DNA of 64,000 bases from G965225705 sp965225705 (GCA_965225705.1 OZ245325.1:62001-126000), one strand, 5' to 3'. Counted from the first letter of the stretch, positions 51,188-61,325 are shown. The notes: a model not told the origin generated them from the letters alone. Program-made: numbers and translations.

Positions 51188-51702
51188 ATCTTCCCCATGT
51201 CACAGAAGCTGAACATCATCATGAAGGCTTCACCCTTTTTTTTGTCACTTTTGTGTTAATCCTGTTCAATACCTTACCACATACACTTTTTGGGTGGTGG
51301 ACACCTCTGTCTTTTCTGCCTATGATCCCTCTGTATTTTTTAAGTTTAAAAAAAACACTCCTTTTTTCTGCCCCCGCTGCTTTCATAGCAGGCTTATTAC
51401 AAGACAGTCTTACAGGTGTTCCCTTCGGGATATGGCCCCTTTCTTTTCTTATTGTCTGTCTATCGGCACGACTTTCTGCTCCCCTTTTTGCAACTTCAAA
51501 ACTCATCATTTTTGCAGGCTGGGTGATCGCTGTTTTTTTTGCAGGTTTCACAGTATATATGGCTGCCTCTTTCGCCTATGGTGTGTGGACAGGCTTTGAC
51601 TTTCTACTTTGGGAACTTCTGTTTTCTATACTGGCCTATCCTTTATTTTTTTTGCTTCGGCATGTATTTTTTTCTTTTTTTACAAAGCGTAAAATGTCAT
51701 GA
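51184..51702 (+). CDS. mreD: Rod shape-determining membrane protein MreD
   Basis: 172 residues, about five membrane helices. The AAFIAGLLQDSLTGVPFGIWPL segment is the conserved MreD core. The gene is coupled to mreC (ATGA overlap) and to mrdA downstream (ATGA overlap). The N-terminal HHHEGF stretch is a cytoplasmic lead with no known function. Confidence 0.9.
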   Translation: MNLPHVTEAEHHHEGFTLFFVTFVLILFNTLPHTLFGWWTPLSFLPMIPLYFLSLKKTLLFSAPAAFIAGLLQDSLTGVPFGIWPLSFLIVCLSARLSAPLFATSKLIIFAGWVIAVFFAGFTVYMAASFAYGVWTGFDFLLWELLFSILAYPLFFLLRHVFFSFFTKRKMS

Positions 51703-53549
51703 ACAGGGATGTAGAAGAACAAAAAGCAGTCTTCTCACGCAGAGCTTTTCTTCTGTCCGGCATAGGGGCTGGCGCGTTTACCCTTCTTGCCGGGCGCCTT
51801 GTTGATCTTCAGGTACGAAAATCTGAAGACTATAAGCTTTTATCTGAAGACAACCGCTTTAATCTCAAAGTTCTTCTTCCCTCACGTGGGCGCCTGTTTG
51901 ATCGTTATGGCAGGGTTTTAGCAGAAAACAGCCGTAATTTTCGTATCCTTTTCACGCCTGAACAGGCTCATGATCCTGAGAAAACCCTGAACTATCTTCA
52001 AAACCTTTTATCTTTGCCAGAAGATAAGCGTCAGCATATAGAAAAAGCCTTCAAAAAACAACGCGGCCTAAATCCTGCTATTCTTGTAGAAAATCTCTCC
52101 TGGGAGGATTTTGCAAAGATCAATCTTCATATACCTCATCTGCCCGGCATGATCCCTGAAGTCGGGGAACAACGTTTTTATCCCCATAAGCATGCTTTCG
52201 CCCATATTATAGGCTATGTGGCCAGACCCCGGGACGACGACATCAAAAAAGCCCCTGTGTTAAAACAACCCGGCATGCTGGTAGGTCGATCGGGTCTGGA
52301 AGAAGGCCTTGAGAAAGACTTACGCGGTGAGGCCGGACGCCTTAAAGTGGAGGTGAATGCTTACGGGCGCGTTGTTCGCAAATGGGATACCCCCCAAAGT
52401 AAGCCCATAGCAGGCGATAACATAGGCCTGACCCTAAGCTCCTCCCTTCAAACCTATATCATTGAACGTTTTGGAGAAGAAAGCGGTGCAGCAGCCGTCA
52501 TGTCTGTTGAGACGGGAGATATTTTAGCCCTGGTCTCCACGCCGTCCTTTGATCCCAATCTTTTTGTCACAGGTATCAGCCAGAAAGACTATAATGTTCT
52601 AAGAGAGCATGAACGTACCCCCCTTTTTAGCAAAGCACTTTCCGGAACTTATGCACCGGCCTCAACATTTAAAATGATGACAGGTCTTGCTGCTTTGAAA
52701 ACCGGGCTTATCACACCGGAGGACCATTTTTTCTGTCGTGGTTATACCAGTTTAGGGGAACGACGTTTTCACTGCTGGAGGCGGGGAGGACACGGACAAG
52801 TCTCTCTCAAACGGGCTCTTAAAGAATCCTGTGATGTTTATTTTTATGAGGTCGCCCGTAAAACAGGTATCAAGCCTATCACACAGATGGCGGAAACTTT
52901 TGGTTTTGGACAGGCTCCTGATTTACCCCTAAAAGGTGTGAAGGCAGGTCTTGCGCCTGACCCGGCCTGGAAATATAAGCGTTATAATCAGGCATGGACT
53001 ATGGGAGATAGTTTCAATGTCAGTATTGGCCAGGGCTATGTTCTGGCAAGTCCTCTCCAGCTTGCTGTGATGGGGGCACGTCTTGCCTCCGGGCGTCTTG
53101 TCTCTCCACGACTTCTCCTCTCTCCGGCGCCTGCTCCTAACAGTTTTCCTGCACTCCCAATATCCTCCGAAGATTTAAGGCTTGTGCAAAATGCTATGAA
53201 AGCTGTGTGTGAAGAGCCGGGAGGGACAGCCTATAAAACCGGAGGACTTGACCTTCCGGGGATAGGCTGGGCAGGAAAAACAGGAACCGCCCAGGTCCGC
53301 GCCATCAGCAGGCAGGAACGTGAGCGTGGCCTTACAAAACAGAAAGATAAGCCCTGGAAGGAACGTGACCATGCTTTATTTGTGGGCTATGCTCCGGCAG
53401 AAAAACCACAGCTGGCAGTTTCCGTCCTTGTCGAGCATGGTGGGTCAGGCTCAGGGGCTGCGGCCCCTCTTGCGCGTGATATATTACGTTTCGCCCTTCT
53501 GGAACTCTATCGAACACTGAGCCGTCACAACCCAAAAGGGGGGGCATGA
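51699..53549 (+). CDS. mrdA: Penicillin-binding protein 2 (elongation transpeptidase)
   Basis: 616 residues. An N-terminal membrane anchor (about residues 15-32) precedes the pedestal domain (SRGRLFDRYGRVLAENSRNFRI). The transpeptidase has the active Ser322 in STFK (322-325), SCD in KESCDVYF, and KTGTAQV. It crosslinks peptidoglycan during cell elongation with RodA as glycosyltransferase. The start overlaps the mreD stop by four bases, and rodA follows without a gap. Confidence 0.96.
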   Translation: MNRDVEEQKAVFSRRAFLLSGIGAGAFTLLAGRLVDLQVRKSEDYKLLSEDNRFNLKVLLPSRGRLFDRYGRVLAENSRNFRILFTPEQAHDPEKTLNYLQNLLSLPEDKRQHIEKAFKKQRGLNPAILVENLSWEDFAKINLHIPHLPGMIPEVGEQRFYPHKHAFAHIIGYVARPRDDDIKKAPVLKQPGMLVGRSGLEEGLEKDLRGEAGRLKVEVNAYGRVVRKWDTPQSKPIAGDNIGLTLSSSLQTYIIERFGEESGAAAVMSVETGDILALVSTPSFDPNLFVTGISQKDYNVLREHERTPLFSKALSGTYAPASTFKMMTGLAALKTGLITPEDHFFCRGYTSLGERRFHCWRRGGHGQVSLKRALKESCDVYFYEVARKTGIKPITQMAETFGFGQAPDLPLKGVKAGLAPDPAWKYKRYNQAWTMGDSFNVSIGQGYVLASPLQLAVMGARLASGRLVSPRLLLSPAPAPNSFPALPISSEDLRLVQNAMKAVCEEPGGTAYKTGGLDLPGIGWAGKTGTAQVRAISRQERERGLTKQKDKPWKERDHALFVGYAPAEKPQLAVSVLVEHGGSGSGAAAPLARDILRFALLELYRTLSRHNPKGGA

Positions 53550-54692
53550 ATGAGGTATAACAGTCTCGCCACACCGAAAACTCTGACCCAGAAGCTTTAT
53601 GAGATTGACTGGTCTTTGCCTGTTTTCCTGCTTTTTATTGCGGGGTGTGGGACCGCCATGCTGTATTCTGTGGCGGATGGTGCCTGGACACCCTGGGCTT
53701 TGCGCCATGCAATACGGTTTGGGGCTGGTTTTGGTATCATGCTTATCCTGGCTCTTGTACCTCTCCGTTTTTTCTTCGCTCTGTCCTACCCGTTTTATTT
53801 GGGTGTCCTCCTGCTCCTTTTCGGTGTTGAGTTTGCAGGTACGACAGCTAAGGGGGCACAAAGATGGCTTGAGCTTGGCCCCCTTCGTCTCCAGCCTTCT
53901 GAATTCATGAAACTTGCTGTTGTTCTGGCTTTGGCCCGCTATTATCATGATATAGGTTCTGTGCGGGTTTCTTCACCGGTTAAACTTCTCATACCCCTCC
54001 TCATTATTGGTGTTCCCTTTGTTCTGGTGCTTCACCAGCCTGATTTAGGGACAGCCATTTTACTGGCAGCTACAGGCTTGTCTCTGGTTTTTCTTGCAGG
54101 TCTCAGCTGGCGCCTCATTTTGCCCGGATGTGGTGTTGGAGCTCTTGCGGTCACCCTCCTTCTTCTTTTTGGCCTTAAGGACTATCAGAAGGAGAGGGTT
54201 TTAACATTTCTTAATCCTGAGCGTGATGCTCTGGGGGCGGGCTATCATATTCAACAGTCAAAGATAGCCCTTGGATCCGGAGGGGTGACCGGTAAGGGTT
54301 TTTTACAGGGAACGCAGTCTCATCTGGACTTTTTACCTGAAAAACAGACGGATTTTATCTTTACCATGTTAGGGGAAGAATTTGGCCTTGTTGGTGCCCT
54401 TGTTCTTCTTGCTCTTTATGCCGGTGTGATGGTTACATGTTTAAATATTGCGCTGTCCTGCCGGCATGCCTTCGGGCGCTTTGTGACCATGGGTGTTCTG
54501 GTCACGTTTGCTTTTTATGTTTTTGTGAATGCTGCCATGGTTTCAGGTCTTGCCCCTGTTGTTGGCGTGCCCATGCCGCTTGTCTCTTACGGCGGGACAG
54601 TGATGATGATGGTGATGATAGGCTTTGGCCTGATCTTATCTGTCCGTGTTCACCGCTATGCCGAACTTCCCCGTGGCTCCGGTCTTTTTTAA
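53550..54692 (+). CDS. rodA: Peptidoglycan glycosyltransferase RodA
   Basis: 380 residues, ten predicted helices of the SEDS fold. GAQRWLELGPLRLQPSEFMKLAVVLALARYY, VLHQPDLGTAILLAATGL, and GSGGVTGKGFLQGTQSHLDFLPEKQTDFIFTMLGEEFG with the catalytic Asp region are SEDS hallmarks; GVPMPLVSYGGT is the C-terminal signature. RodA polymerises lipid II glycan strands together with PBP2. The ATG follows the mrdA stop directly. Last gene of the operon; convergent with the O-antigen ligase-like gene 33 bases away. Confidence 0.96.
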   Translation: MRYNSLATPKTLTQKLYEIDWSLPVFLLFIAGCGTAMLYSVADGAWTPWALRHAIRFGAGFGIMLILALVPLRFFFALSYPFYLGVLLLLFGVEFAGTTAKGAQRWLELGPLRLQPSEFMKLAVVLALARYYHDIGSVRVSSPVKLLIPLLIIGVPFVLVLHQPDLGTAILLAATGLSLVFLAGLSWRLILPGCGVGALAVTLLLLFGLKDYQKERVLTFLNPERDALGAGYHIQQSKIALGSGGVTGKGFLQGTQSHLDFLPEKQTDFIFTMLGEEFGLVGALVLLALYAGVMVTCLNIALSCRHAFGRFVTMGVLVTFAFYVFVNAAMVSGLAPVVGVPMPLVSYGGTVMMMVMIGFGLILSVRVHRYAELPRGSGLF

Positions 54693-54725
54693 CTTACCTT
54701 CATCTTTAAAAAACAGAAGGGCATA

Positions 54726-56018
54726 TTATCCAGACGGGCTGTGGACGGCACTTACCTGGTTTTGATTCCGATAGATATCAGGCCCATGCTCTCTCAGGGC
54801 AACAAGGGAACAGGCCGCTATAGCAAAAACAGCCGTACCCCACCACCATTCATGCCAGATATCAAAACTCAGAAATCCTGGAACAGAGAGGGCTATGATG
54901 ATGGCGCTGATACTTGCAGATGTGAGGGGTGTCAGCTTACACTTTATCATCTTTCCGGCCAGAGACAGAAGAGAAAGAGCCAGAAGGCTTATCCCTGTCA
55001 TCCCCGTTTCATACCAGATTTGCATGCTGGCATTATGGGGATGTGTGGGAATAGCTTTGAGAATCTCACCCCGGAGTAAGACTGTATCCTCACATGCTCT
55101 TGAAGCTTTAAGTCCCCAGCCTGAAAAAGGATGCTCCATAATGTGGCTGGCTATATACTGCCAAACCTCAACCCTTTGTGCCCAGGAATAGGGAAGTTTT
55201 TCCTGAAAGCTATCCCAAAAGGAAGGGGGGACGACAAGCATGATAAAAGGAAAAACAATCAGAGCTAAAGCTATTATAATAAGAAGGAAAGAGGGCATAT
55301 GTTTTGGCCATAAAAGGGCAGCCCCAAACCCTAAAGCCCCAAGAAAGAAACTCAGGCTATTCGCTGCCATAGGCAACATAAAAGCACTCACCCCCGCGAC
55401 CAGCACAAGACCCAACCCCCAAAGCCGCCACTTCCCCTTAAATGACCAGGACAAAGCCAGGGCCGGCCCCGCCAGAACCGTGAAAATCATAGAAGCTTTG
55501 AGAAAAATACGATCTATAAGATAAGGAACACTTCCCCCTTTAAGCCTTTGTGTCAGAGGGAAATTAAAACTGATCTCAACCAGGAAAAAAACAGCAAGGC
55601 ATGTGAGAGATATAAGAAAAGCCAGGCTTACTTTCCTGTGTGCATCAGCGGACACCCCCCATATCATTTTCAGGAAAAAGACAGAGACAAAAAAAGAAAT
55701 CCAACTTAACCATAGTGTTTTTGTTTCCTTATAAGGTGACCAGAGAAAACTGAAACTAACCCAGGCTAAAAAAGACAGAAAAAAAATGATGGGCCAGGAA
55801 ATCCTGCCTATACTCCCCTTAATGTTAAGAGGTTTTTTTAGAAATACCCAAAAAGGGGCATACAGCACAACAGCCAGAGCAATAAGAACAGGCAAACCAT
55901 GACCACCGGCGCCTGCTGCAGGTCCTGAGAGTAAAAAAACAAAAGCAAGAATTGCGGTTTTAACAGCAGCAGGAAAAGATATCGTCCTGGAGTTTTCATA
56001 TGAAGAGGGGAACGCCAT
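54726..56018 (-). CDS. O-antigen ligase/polymerase-family membrane protein (Wzy_C)
   Basis: 430 residues, about ten to twelve membrane helices. The large periplasmic loop with RVEVWQYIASHIMEHPFSGWGLKASR and THPHNASMQIWYETGMTGI carries the conserved Arg, Gly-x-Gly and H-x-H-N of the WaaL/Wzy_C family. Such proteins join or polymerise lipid-linked glycans at the outer face of the inner membrane. Whether this one is the O-antigen ligase or a polysaccharide polymerase cannot be told. It is near a GT2 enzyme (56561-57982), both on the minus strand with a tRNA gene between. The start ATG 56018 has AGAGGGG upstream. Confidence 0.85.
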   Translation of the reverse strand: MAFPSSYENSRTISFPAAVKTAILAFVFLLSGPAAGAGGHGLPVLIALAVVLYAPFWVFLKKPLNIKGSIGRISWPIIFFLSFLAWVSFSFLWSPYKETKTLWLSWISFFVSVFFLKMIWGVSADAHRKVSLAFLISLTCLAVFFLVEISFNFPLTQRLKGGSVPYLIDRIFLKASMIFTVLAGPALALSWSFKGKWRLWGLGLVLVAGVSAFMLPMAANSLSFFLGALGFGAALLWPKHMPSFLLIIIALALIVFPFIMLVVPPSFWDSFQEKLPYSWAQRVEVWQYIASHIMEHPFSGWGLKASRACEDTVLLRGEILKAIPTHPHNASMQIWYETGMTGISLLALSLLSLAGKMIKCKLTPLTSASISAIIIALSVPGFLSFDIWHEWWWGTAVFAIAACSLVALREHGPDIYRNQNQVSAVHSPSG

Positions 56019-56427
56019 AAAAGACCTGTTTTCCAGTTTTTGTATTTATATGACAAAAGATAAAAAAGAAGGCATGGTTAACACACTCTGTCTCAAAAAT
56101 ACACATGCTATATATACTCACGATGAACATAGCATAAACATCTGTGCCTGCTTTTTCATGTCCGTGATCAGTATTGTGGACAACTCTTCCCATGTTTTGA
56201 TTGACAGGAGGGAAGAGGAAAGGTATGCGATCAAAATGTTGACGGGTATCCTGAAACTTCAGCACCAGGGGTCAGGTCTCCTGAAAAACACAAACCTAAA
56301 AAACGTCAGCACAAACATAGCTGCATCCCACCGGAGACATATCAGGGGGAATAGTCCCTATGTTCGCCGGGGGTTTGCAAGCACGAGCTAAAAAGGTCGG
56401 GGGTCAACATCTCCTTTCCACGAAGAC
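56019..56427. other. Intergenic region left of the tRNA-Arg gene
   Basis: About 410 bases without a convincing gene. A 113-codon open frame on the plus strand (56050-56391) has no recognisable features. An imperfect stem around 56333-56373 (CGGAGACATA ... TATGTTCGCCG) was seen but not called. Confidence 0.4.
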
Positions 56428-56504
56428 GCACCCTTAGCTCAACTGGATAGAGCAACTGCCTTCTAAGCAGTAGGTTGCAGGTTCGAGTCCTGCAGGGTGT
56501 GCCA
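56428..56504 (+). tRNA. tRNA-Arg (anticodon UCU)
   Basis: A 77-base cloverleaf with the 3' CCA encoded. Acceptor GCACCCT pairs with AGGGTGT (first pair G-U), the D arm is GCTC/GAGC, the anticodon stem ACTGC/GCAGT has loop CTTCTAA with anticodon TCT reading AGA and AGG, and the T arm GCAGG/CCTGC has the TTCGAGT loop. Discriminator base G. No integrase or partial tRNA copy was seen beside it. Confidence 0.95.
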
Positions 56505-56560
56505 GCTCCTGAGAGAACAGAAACACACAGGCGCTAAACCCCGCAGGGTTTATGTTCATA

Positions 56561-57982
56561 TCAGGAAAGGCCATGTGGTGTTTTGTGCCAGTGAAAAGGC
56601 CGTTTGATCACATCCCAGAGAGCATAAAGGGCGGCACCCGTACGTAAAAACCAGTAAAAAGGTGTGATAAGCAGACCCGGGATAAGATCCGGTTTTCCCA
56701 GCCTGTAAAGCGCTATAGAAGATGCCAGGGCATGGGCTCCGAAACCTGTCACAAAAACAAAAAGATCAAGTGGGTGGAGGGAAACGGGCTCCCCCCTTAT
56801 GAAATTTATACCGCTGACACACACCACACCCGCAACAACGAGCATCAAAGGCGCATAAAGCAAAGAGGAGATAAAATCCGCCCCGAGTGAGAGGTGAAGT
56901 GCCCAGAACGCACCTGATCTGCCCTGACGTAAAAAATGCAGGGGGTGGCGCATATGAACAAACCAGGACTGGAGAAAGCCTTTTTGCCATCTTGTCCTTT
57001 GTCGTATCCAGGGCATAACCTGACAGACAGCTTCTTCCTGCGTGCCGGAGGTGATAAAGTCCCCATGCCAGCCAAGGGCTGCAAGCCTGAAGCCAAGATC
57101 TGCATCTTCTGTCACATTAAATGGATCCCACCCTCCGGCCTGGCGAAGATGATCTGTCCGTATGTGATTGCTGGTCCCACCAAGAGGAAAAGCCCCCAGA
57201 ACACGGGCGAGAAAAGGGAGGAAAACGTGGAAATGAAAAGCATATTCCAATGTAAACTGACGCGTCAAAACGTTATGATGTGAGTTGTAGAAACCAAGGG
57301 GAGCCTGAAGATAAGTGAGCTTTTCTCCCGCTTTGGCAAAAGCTGCGGCGGCCTCTCGCAATTGCCAGGGGTGAGGTTCATCTTCAGCATCATAAACTGT
57401 CACCAGATCTCCCAAAGCAAAGGCCAGACCATAATTTAACGCTTTGGGCTTTGTCTTTGGGCCCTGCTGAGGTATGGGAAGAATTTGAAAACGTCCATCC
57501 AGTCTTAAAGACTTTATCGCTTTCAGAGTAACCGCATCATTGTCTTCAATCAAAAGCTTAATGTCCAGTTTATAAGGAGGGTAGCTGATATTCTTTAAAT
57601 GCTTAATCAGGCGTGGAAGAACAGAAGCCTCATCATATAAAGGGACCAAAACGGTGTAAAAAGGCAGGTCATTGTCTTTAAGGGGAGGAGGGGAGTTTTT
57701 TTTGGGGGTGCAGAAAACTGCCAGTACCTTCAAACCTGCCAGGGATAAAAATCCTGCAATCAGGCTGTACCGTAAACTCTCAAAAAAGAGCTCAGGTGCA
57801 AGGCATACAAAAGCGATCAAAAAGGCTGCCAGAGCAAAAAGGACAAATTTTTGAGTCCGTGTCACACCCTGAAAAGCAGAAGCAGAGGCCCAATACCGGG
57901 CAAGACGAAAACCTGCATCATGTACAAGAAACTGTGCAGCTTTTGTCAGGGGAGGCAAAGCAGCCCGTGCTTTTGATGACAT
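56561..57982 (-). CDS. Glycosyltransferase family 2, membrane-bound (processive type)
   Basis: 473 residues from ATG 57982 (GAGCGGGA upstream). VLVPLYDEASVLPRLIKHL, the DxD equivalent TVYDAEDEPHPWQL, the acidic TEDADLGFRLAALGW and QRTRWQKGFLQSWF are the D, DxD, ED and QxxRW motifs of processive family-2 synthases. Two N-terminal membrane helices (about 40-90) precede the catalytic domain and four follow, as in cellulose- or exopolysaccharide-type enzymes. The SNHIRTDHLRQAGGWDPFNVTEDADLG stretch is typical. Product unknown. It neighbours the O-antigen ligase-like gene across the tRNA. Divergent from the RND gene. Confidence 0.85.
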   Translation of the reverse strand: MSSKARAALPPLTKAAQFLVHDAGFRLARYWASASAFQGVTRTQKFVLFALAAFLIAFVCLAPELFFESLRYSLIAGFLSLAGLKVLAVFCTPKKNSPPPLKDNDLPFYTVLVPLYDEASVLPRLIKHLKNISYPPYKLDIKLLIEDNDAVTLKAIKSLRLDGRFQILPIPQQGPKTKPKALNYGLAFALGDLVTVYDAEDEPHPWQLREAAAAFAKAGEKLTYLQAPLGFYNSHHNVLTRQFTLEYAFHFHVFLPFLARVLGAFPLGGTSNHIRTDHLRQAGGWDPFNVTEDADLGFRLAALGWHGDFITSGTQEEAVCQVMPWIRQRTRWQKGFLQSWFVHMRHPLHFLRQGRSGAFWALHLSLGADFISSLLYAPLMLVVAGVVCVSGINFIRGEPVSLHPLDLFVFVTGFGAHALASSIALYRLGKPDLIPGLLITPFYWFLRTGAALYALWDVIKRPFHWHKTPHGLS

Positions 57983-58233
57983 TCCCGCTCTCTTTTCAAA
58001 ATAAATCTCAAAGAGTATTTTATGAACCACAGAGTACAGGCACAAGCTTTATCTTTCCCAAAACGCCGGAGATTCCATGTCTTTCACCTCCCGCTCTTTC
58101 AAAGACAGGATAACATGCACAAACAGGAAGAGAAGAGTTTCTTCCCCTTTATTTCCTCTCCTCTCTCTTTTAAGCTAGGAAAGATTTTTTTTAAAACCTC
58201 TTAAAAATATCCCTGAAGTCCGGAGCTGTTGTG

Positions 58234-61200
58234 ATGAATTTTCTAACTGTTTTTGCAATGAAACAGCCTCGGCTTTTATGTGTTCTTCTCCTTGCCATCA
58301 TCGTGTTGGGAACTTTGATTTTTCTTAACTATCCCCGCAGGGAAGATCCCACCATTTCTATCCGCACAGCTTTGGTCACTGCACGTTTTCCTGGCATGAG
58401 TGTGAAAAGGGCAGAGAGCCTTCTGGCCAAACCTATCGAAGAAAAAATAAGGGAAATCCCGGAAGTTGATAAGATCGAAACAGAAGCAAAAACGGGATCA
58501 GTTCTCATCACAGTGTCTCTTTATGAAAGTGTCTATGATCTTGATCCTGTCTGGCGTAAACTTCGCGATAAAATGAATGATCTGAAAGAAGATCTTCCCA
58601 CAGGAACACAGGGCCCTTTTGTCAATGATGATTATGGGCTGACAGCTATTGCCACCATTGCGTTGACATCAGATGGTTTTTCTTTCCGTGAAATGCGCGA
58701 TACTGCACGGGACATACGTGATTCCATTTACACGCTTGACGGGGTTAAAAAAGTTCAAATCTATGGGGAACAACCCCAAAAAATCACCGTCAAGGTTTCC
58801 AATGCGAGACTTGCGGAATCCGGCCTCACACCGGATTCTATTGCGGCTGTTTTACAAAAACAAAATATTATTCTCCCAGGGGGCGTCGTGGATACGGGGG
58901 GATTAAACCTCACCCTTGAGCCTTCCGGAAATTATGAACATATTGACGACATAGGCAAAACACTTATTCTCCTCCCCGGCCCACGCCTTATGCCACTTAA
59001 AGATATAGCGCAAATTGAAGAAGGCTATAAAGACCCTCCGGACAAACTTGTCTATTTTAATGGTGAACCAGCTCTGGTCATCAGTGTCTCCATCAAAGAC
59101 AGCGTCAACAGTGTTGCCTTCGGGAAAACCCTGACACAGCATCTTGAAAACCTGGAAGCCGGCCTTCCCCTTGGGCTTAACCTGGCCTATGCAACCTATC
59201 AGCCGGATATTGTTCACGAATCTGTCAGTAATGCCGTCAACAATGTCTATCAGACTCTCGCGATTGTTTTCCTTGTGGTCATGCTCTTTTTAGGGATGAG
59301 GACAGGGCTTATTGTGGGCCTCCTTGTCCCTTTGTCTATTTTGTCTGCTCTTATCGGCATGAGCCTTTTGAACATTGAATTTCAGCGTATGTCCATCGCA
59401 GCTCTGATTATAGCCCTTGGTCTTTTGGTGGATAATGGCATTGTCATGGCAGAAGATATTCGCCGCAGGCTGGAACAGGGGGACGACAGGCAAAAGGCCT
59501 GTCTTGAGGCAGGAAAAAGTTTAGCTTTACCGCTTTTAACAGCATCTCTGACGACAATTCTGGCCTTTATGCCCATGATGCTCTCCGTTGGAACAGCGGG
59601 GGAATATACACGGGCGCTTAGTCAGGTTCTGACCATTGTACTTTTAAGTTCATGGCTTTTGTCTATGACGGCCATGCCCGTGCTGTGCTTTTGGTTTATG
59701 AAGGTGAAAACTCAGTCAGGGGACGACACACGCCTCCAACATGCCAACCCCTATGATAAAGGTGCATATAAAGCCTACACACAGTTTTTAAGCCATGTTC
59801 TTGCGAAACCTTTCTTATCCCTTGCTGTTGTCATTCTTTTCTTTCTCGGTGCTTTAGGGGTCTTCACAACCGTCCCTAAAGTGTTTTTTCCCTCCAGCGA
59901 ACGGGCTCAGCTTCTTGTTTATCTTGACCTTCCGGCAGGGGTGAGCATCACAGAGACAGATCGTATTGTAAAGGGCATTTCCCAATGGATGACAGATAAA
60001 AATGTCAATCCTGATTTTGTCAGCAATATTGCCTATGTCGCTGATGGTGGTCCGCGTTTTGTCCTGGCCCTTAACCCCATCAATCCTGACCCCCAGCATG
60101 CTTTTATTGCTCTCACGCTGACATCTGTCAAAACACTTGATAAGGCTGCCAGACGTCTTCATGACTATATCCTCAACACCTATCCCGAAGCGCGTGGAAC
60201 CGTTAAAAAAGTTGCTCTTGGACCCGGGGAGGCTGGCCTGATTGAAGTCAGGCTTTCTGGTCCGGATGCCGATATTCTCTATGACAAAGCCCGGGAGCTG
60301 GAAACGCTTTTGCATGCAGAGCCTGGAGCCATCAATATTGAAGATGACTGGGAGAACAGAATCGTCAAAATCCTTGTTAAAATTGACCAGATCAAAGCGC
60401 GTCGCGTTGGGGTCACCAGTGAGGATATTGCCCGCGCCCTTAACAGTTATCTTTCAGGGGGCAGAATAACAGATTATCGGGATGGAGATGTCATTATCCC
60501 CATAGAATGGCGTGGACGTGATGCGGAACGTAATAATCTGGAATCCATCTGGAATATCAGTGTTTATTCTTCTCTTAACGAGACCAGTGTTCCTCTGGAC
60601 CAGATTGCCACCATTGAAGGGGACCCACGTTTTGGGATTGTCAAAAGACGCAATCAGGTCCGGACCATCACTGTCAGTGCCAAACACCAGACCATGCCTG
60701 CGACAGAGTTTAGCAAACAGGTTGAAAAAATGATCAGCAAACTTAATTTACCACCAAGCTATAGCTGGGCCTGGGGGGGAGAGCCTGAAAGCTCTTCGGA
60801 TGCGCAAAAATATCTTTTTGAAAAACTCCCTTTTTGTTTTATAGCCATTGTCATTTTATTGATCTGGCAGTTTAATTCTTTCCGGCGCCCCCTGATTATT
60901 CTTTTAACTATACCCCTGTCCTTCATCGGGGCTTTTCTGGGTCTGAAAATTATGGGAGCAAATTTTGGCTTTATGTCTATTCTGGGCATGCTGGCCCTTT
61001 CAGGGATCATTATTAATAATGGTATTGTGATGATTGAACGTATTGATGAAGAACGCAGCAAAGGTGCGCATGTCAAAAACGCTGTCATAAGGGCTGCTGC
61101 CACACGTCTGAGACCCATTGTCATGACAACAGTAACCACAGCATTAGGCCTTATTCCCCTTATTCTTTTTGGAGGATCTTTATGGTATGGTCTTGCCAAT

Positions 61201-61305
61201 GTTATTGCCTGGGGTCTGGTCGTTGGAACAGCTTTAACCCTGTTGATTGTCCCTGTCTTTTATACATTATTTTTTCCTGAAAGACGGGAGAAAAATTCTG
61301 CTTAA
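58234..61305 (+). CDS. RND efflux transporter permease (AcrB-type), no adaptor gene adjacent
   Basis: 1,023 residues. N-terminal membrane anchor (LLLAIIVLGTLIFLNYPRREDPTI) and two repeats of the periplasmic porter domain with six-helix bundles, matching the RND superfamily. IALGLLVDNGIVMAEDIRRRLEQG is the helix 4 motif; where many RND pumps have a second Asp this protein has Asn (VDNG). ATTIL... and RLRPIVMTTVTTALGLIPL are also typical. It uses the proton gradient to export a substrate. No membrane-fusion or outer-membrane partner gene is beside it in this window, so the partners must lie elsewhere. ATG 58234 with GGAG upstream is used rather than GTG 58231. Confidence 0.87.
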   Translation: MNFLTVFAMKQPRLLCVLLLAIIVLGTLIFLNYPRREDPTISIRTALVTARFPGMSVKRAESLLAKPIEEKIREIPEVDKIETEAKTGSVLITVSLYESVYDLDPVWRKLRDKMNDLKEDLPTGTQGPFVNDDYGLTAIATIALTSDGFSFREMRDTARDIRDSIYTLDGVKKVQIYGEQPQKITVKVSNARLAESGLTPDSIAAVLQKQNIILPGGVVDTGGLNLTLEPSGNYEHIDDIGKTLILLPGPRLMPLKDIAQIEEGYKDPPDKLVYFNGEPALVISVSIKDSVNSVAFGKTLTQHLENLEAGLPLGLNLAYATYQPDIVHESVSNAVNNVYQTLAIVFLVVMLFLGMRTGLIVGLLVPLSILSALIGMSLLNIEFQRMSIAALIIALGLLVDNGIVMAEDIRRRLEQGDDRQKACLEAGKSLALPLLTASLTTILAFMPMMLSVGTAGEYTRALSQVLTIVLLSSWLLSMTAMPVLCFWFMKVKTQSGDDTRLQHANPYDKGAYKAYTQFLSHVLAKPFLSLAVVILFFLGALGVFTTVPKVFFPSSERAQLLVYLDLPAGVSITETDRIVKGISQWMTDKNVNPDFVSNIAYVADGGPRFVLALNPINPDPQHAFIALTLTSVKTLDKAARRLHDYILNTYPEARGTVKKVALGPGEAGLIEVRLSGPDADILYDKARELETLLHAEPGAINIEDDWENRIVKILVKIDQIKARRVGVTSEDIARALNSYLSGGRITDYRDGDVIIPIEWRGRDAERNNLESIWNISVYSSLNETSVPLDQIATIEGDPRFGIVKRRNQVRTITVSAKHQTMPATEFSKQVEKMISKLNLPPSYSWAWGGEPESSSDAQKYLFEKLPFCFIAIVILLIWQFNSFRRPLIILLTIPLSFIGAFLGLKIMGANFGFMSILGMLALSGIIINNGIVMIERIDEERSKGAHVKNAVIRAAATRLRPIVMTTVTTALGLIPLILFGGSLWYGLANVIAWGLVVGTALTLLIVPVFYTLFFPERREKNSA

Positions 61306-61325
61306 CACCTGTGACATCAGATAAA

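Noticed and set aside
56333..56373. Stem-like sequence upstream of the tRNA gene, considered as a small RNA.
   Set aside because: Pairing is imperfect and there is no promoter or terminator support.
56050..56391. 113-codon open frame left of the tRNA gene.
   Set aside because: Composition has no protein-like pattern and no ribosome site or homologue is recognisable; treated as non-coding.
56428..56504. tRNA-Arg as a possible integration (att) site for a genomic island.
   Set aside because: No integrase gene, no partial tRNA repeat and no mobile genes follow; the neighbours are ordinary envelope genes.
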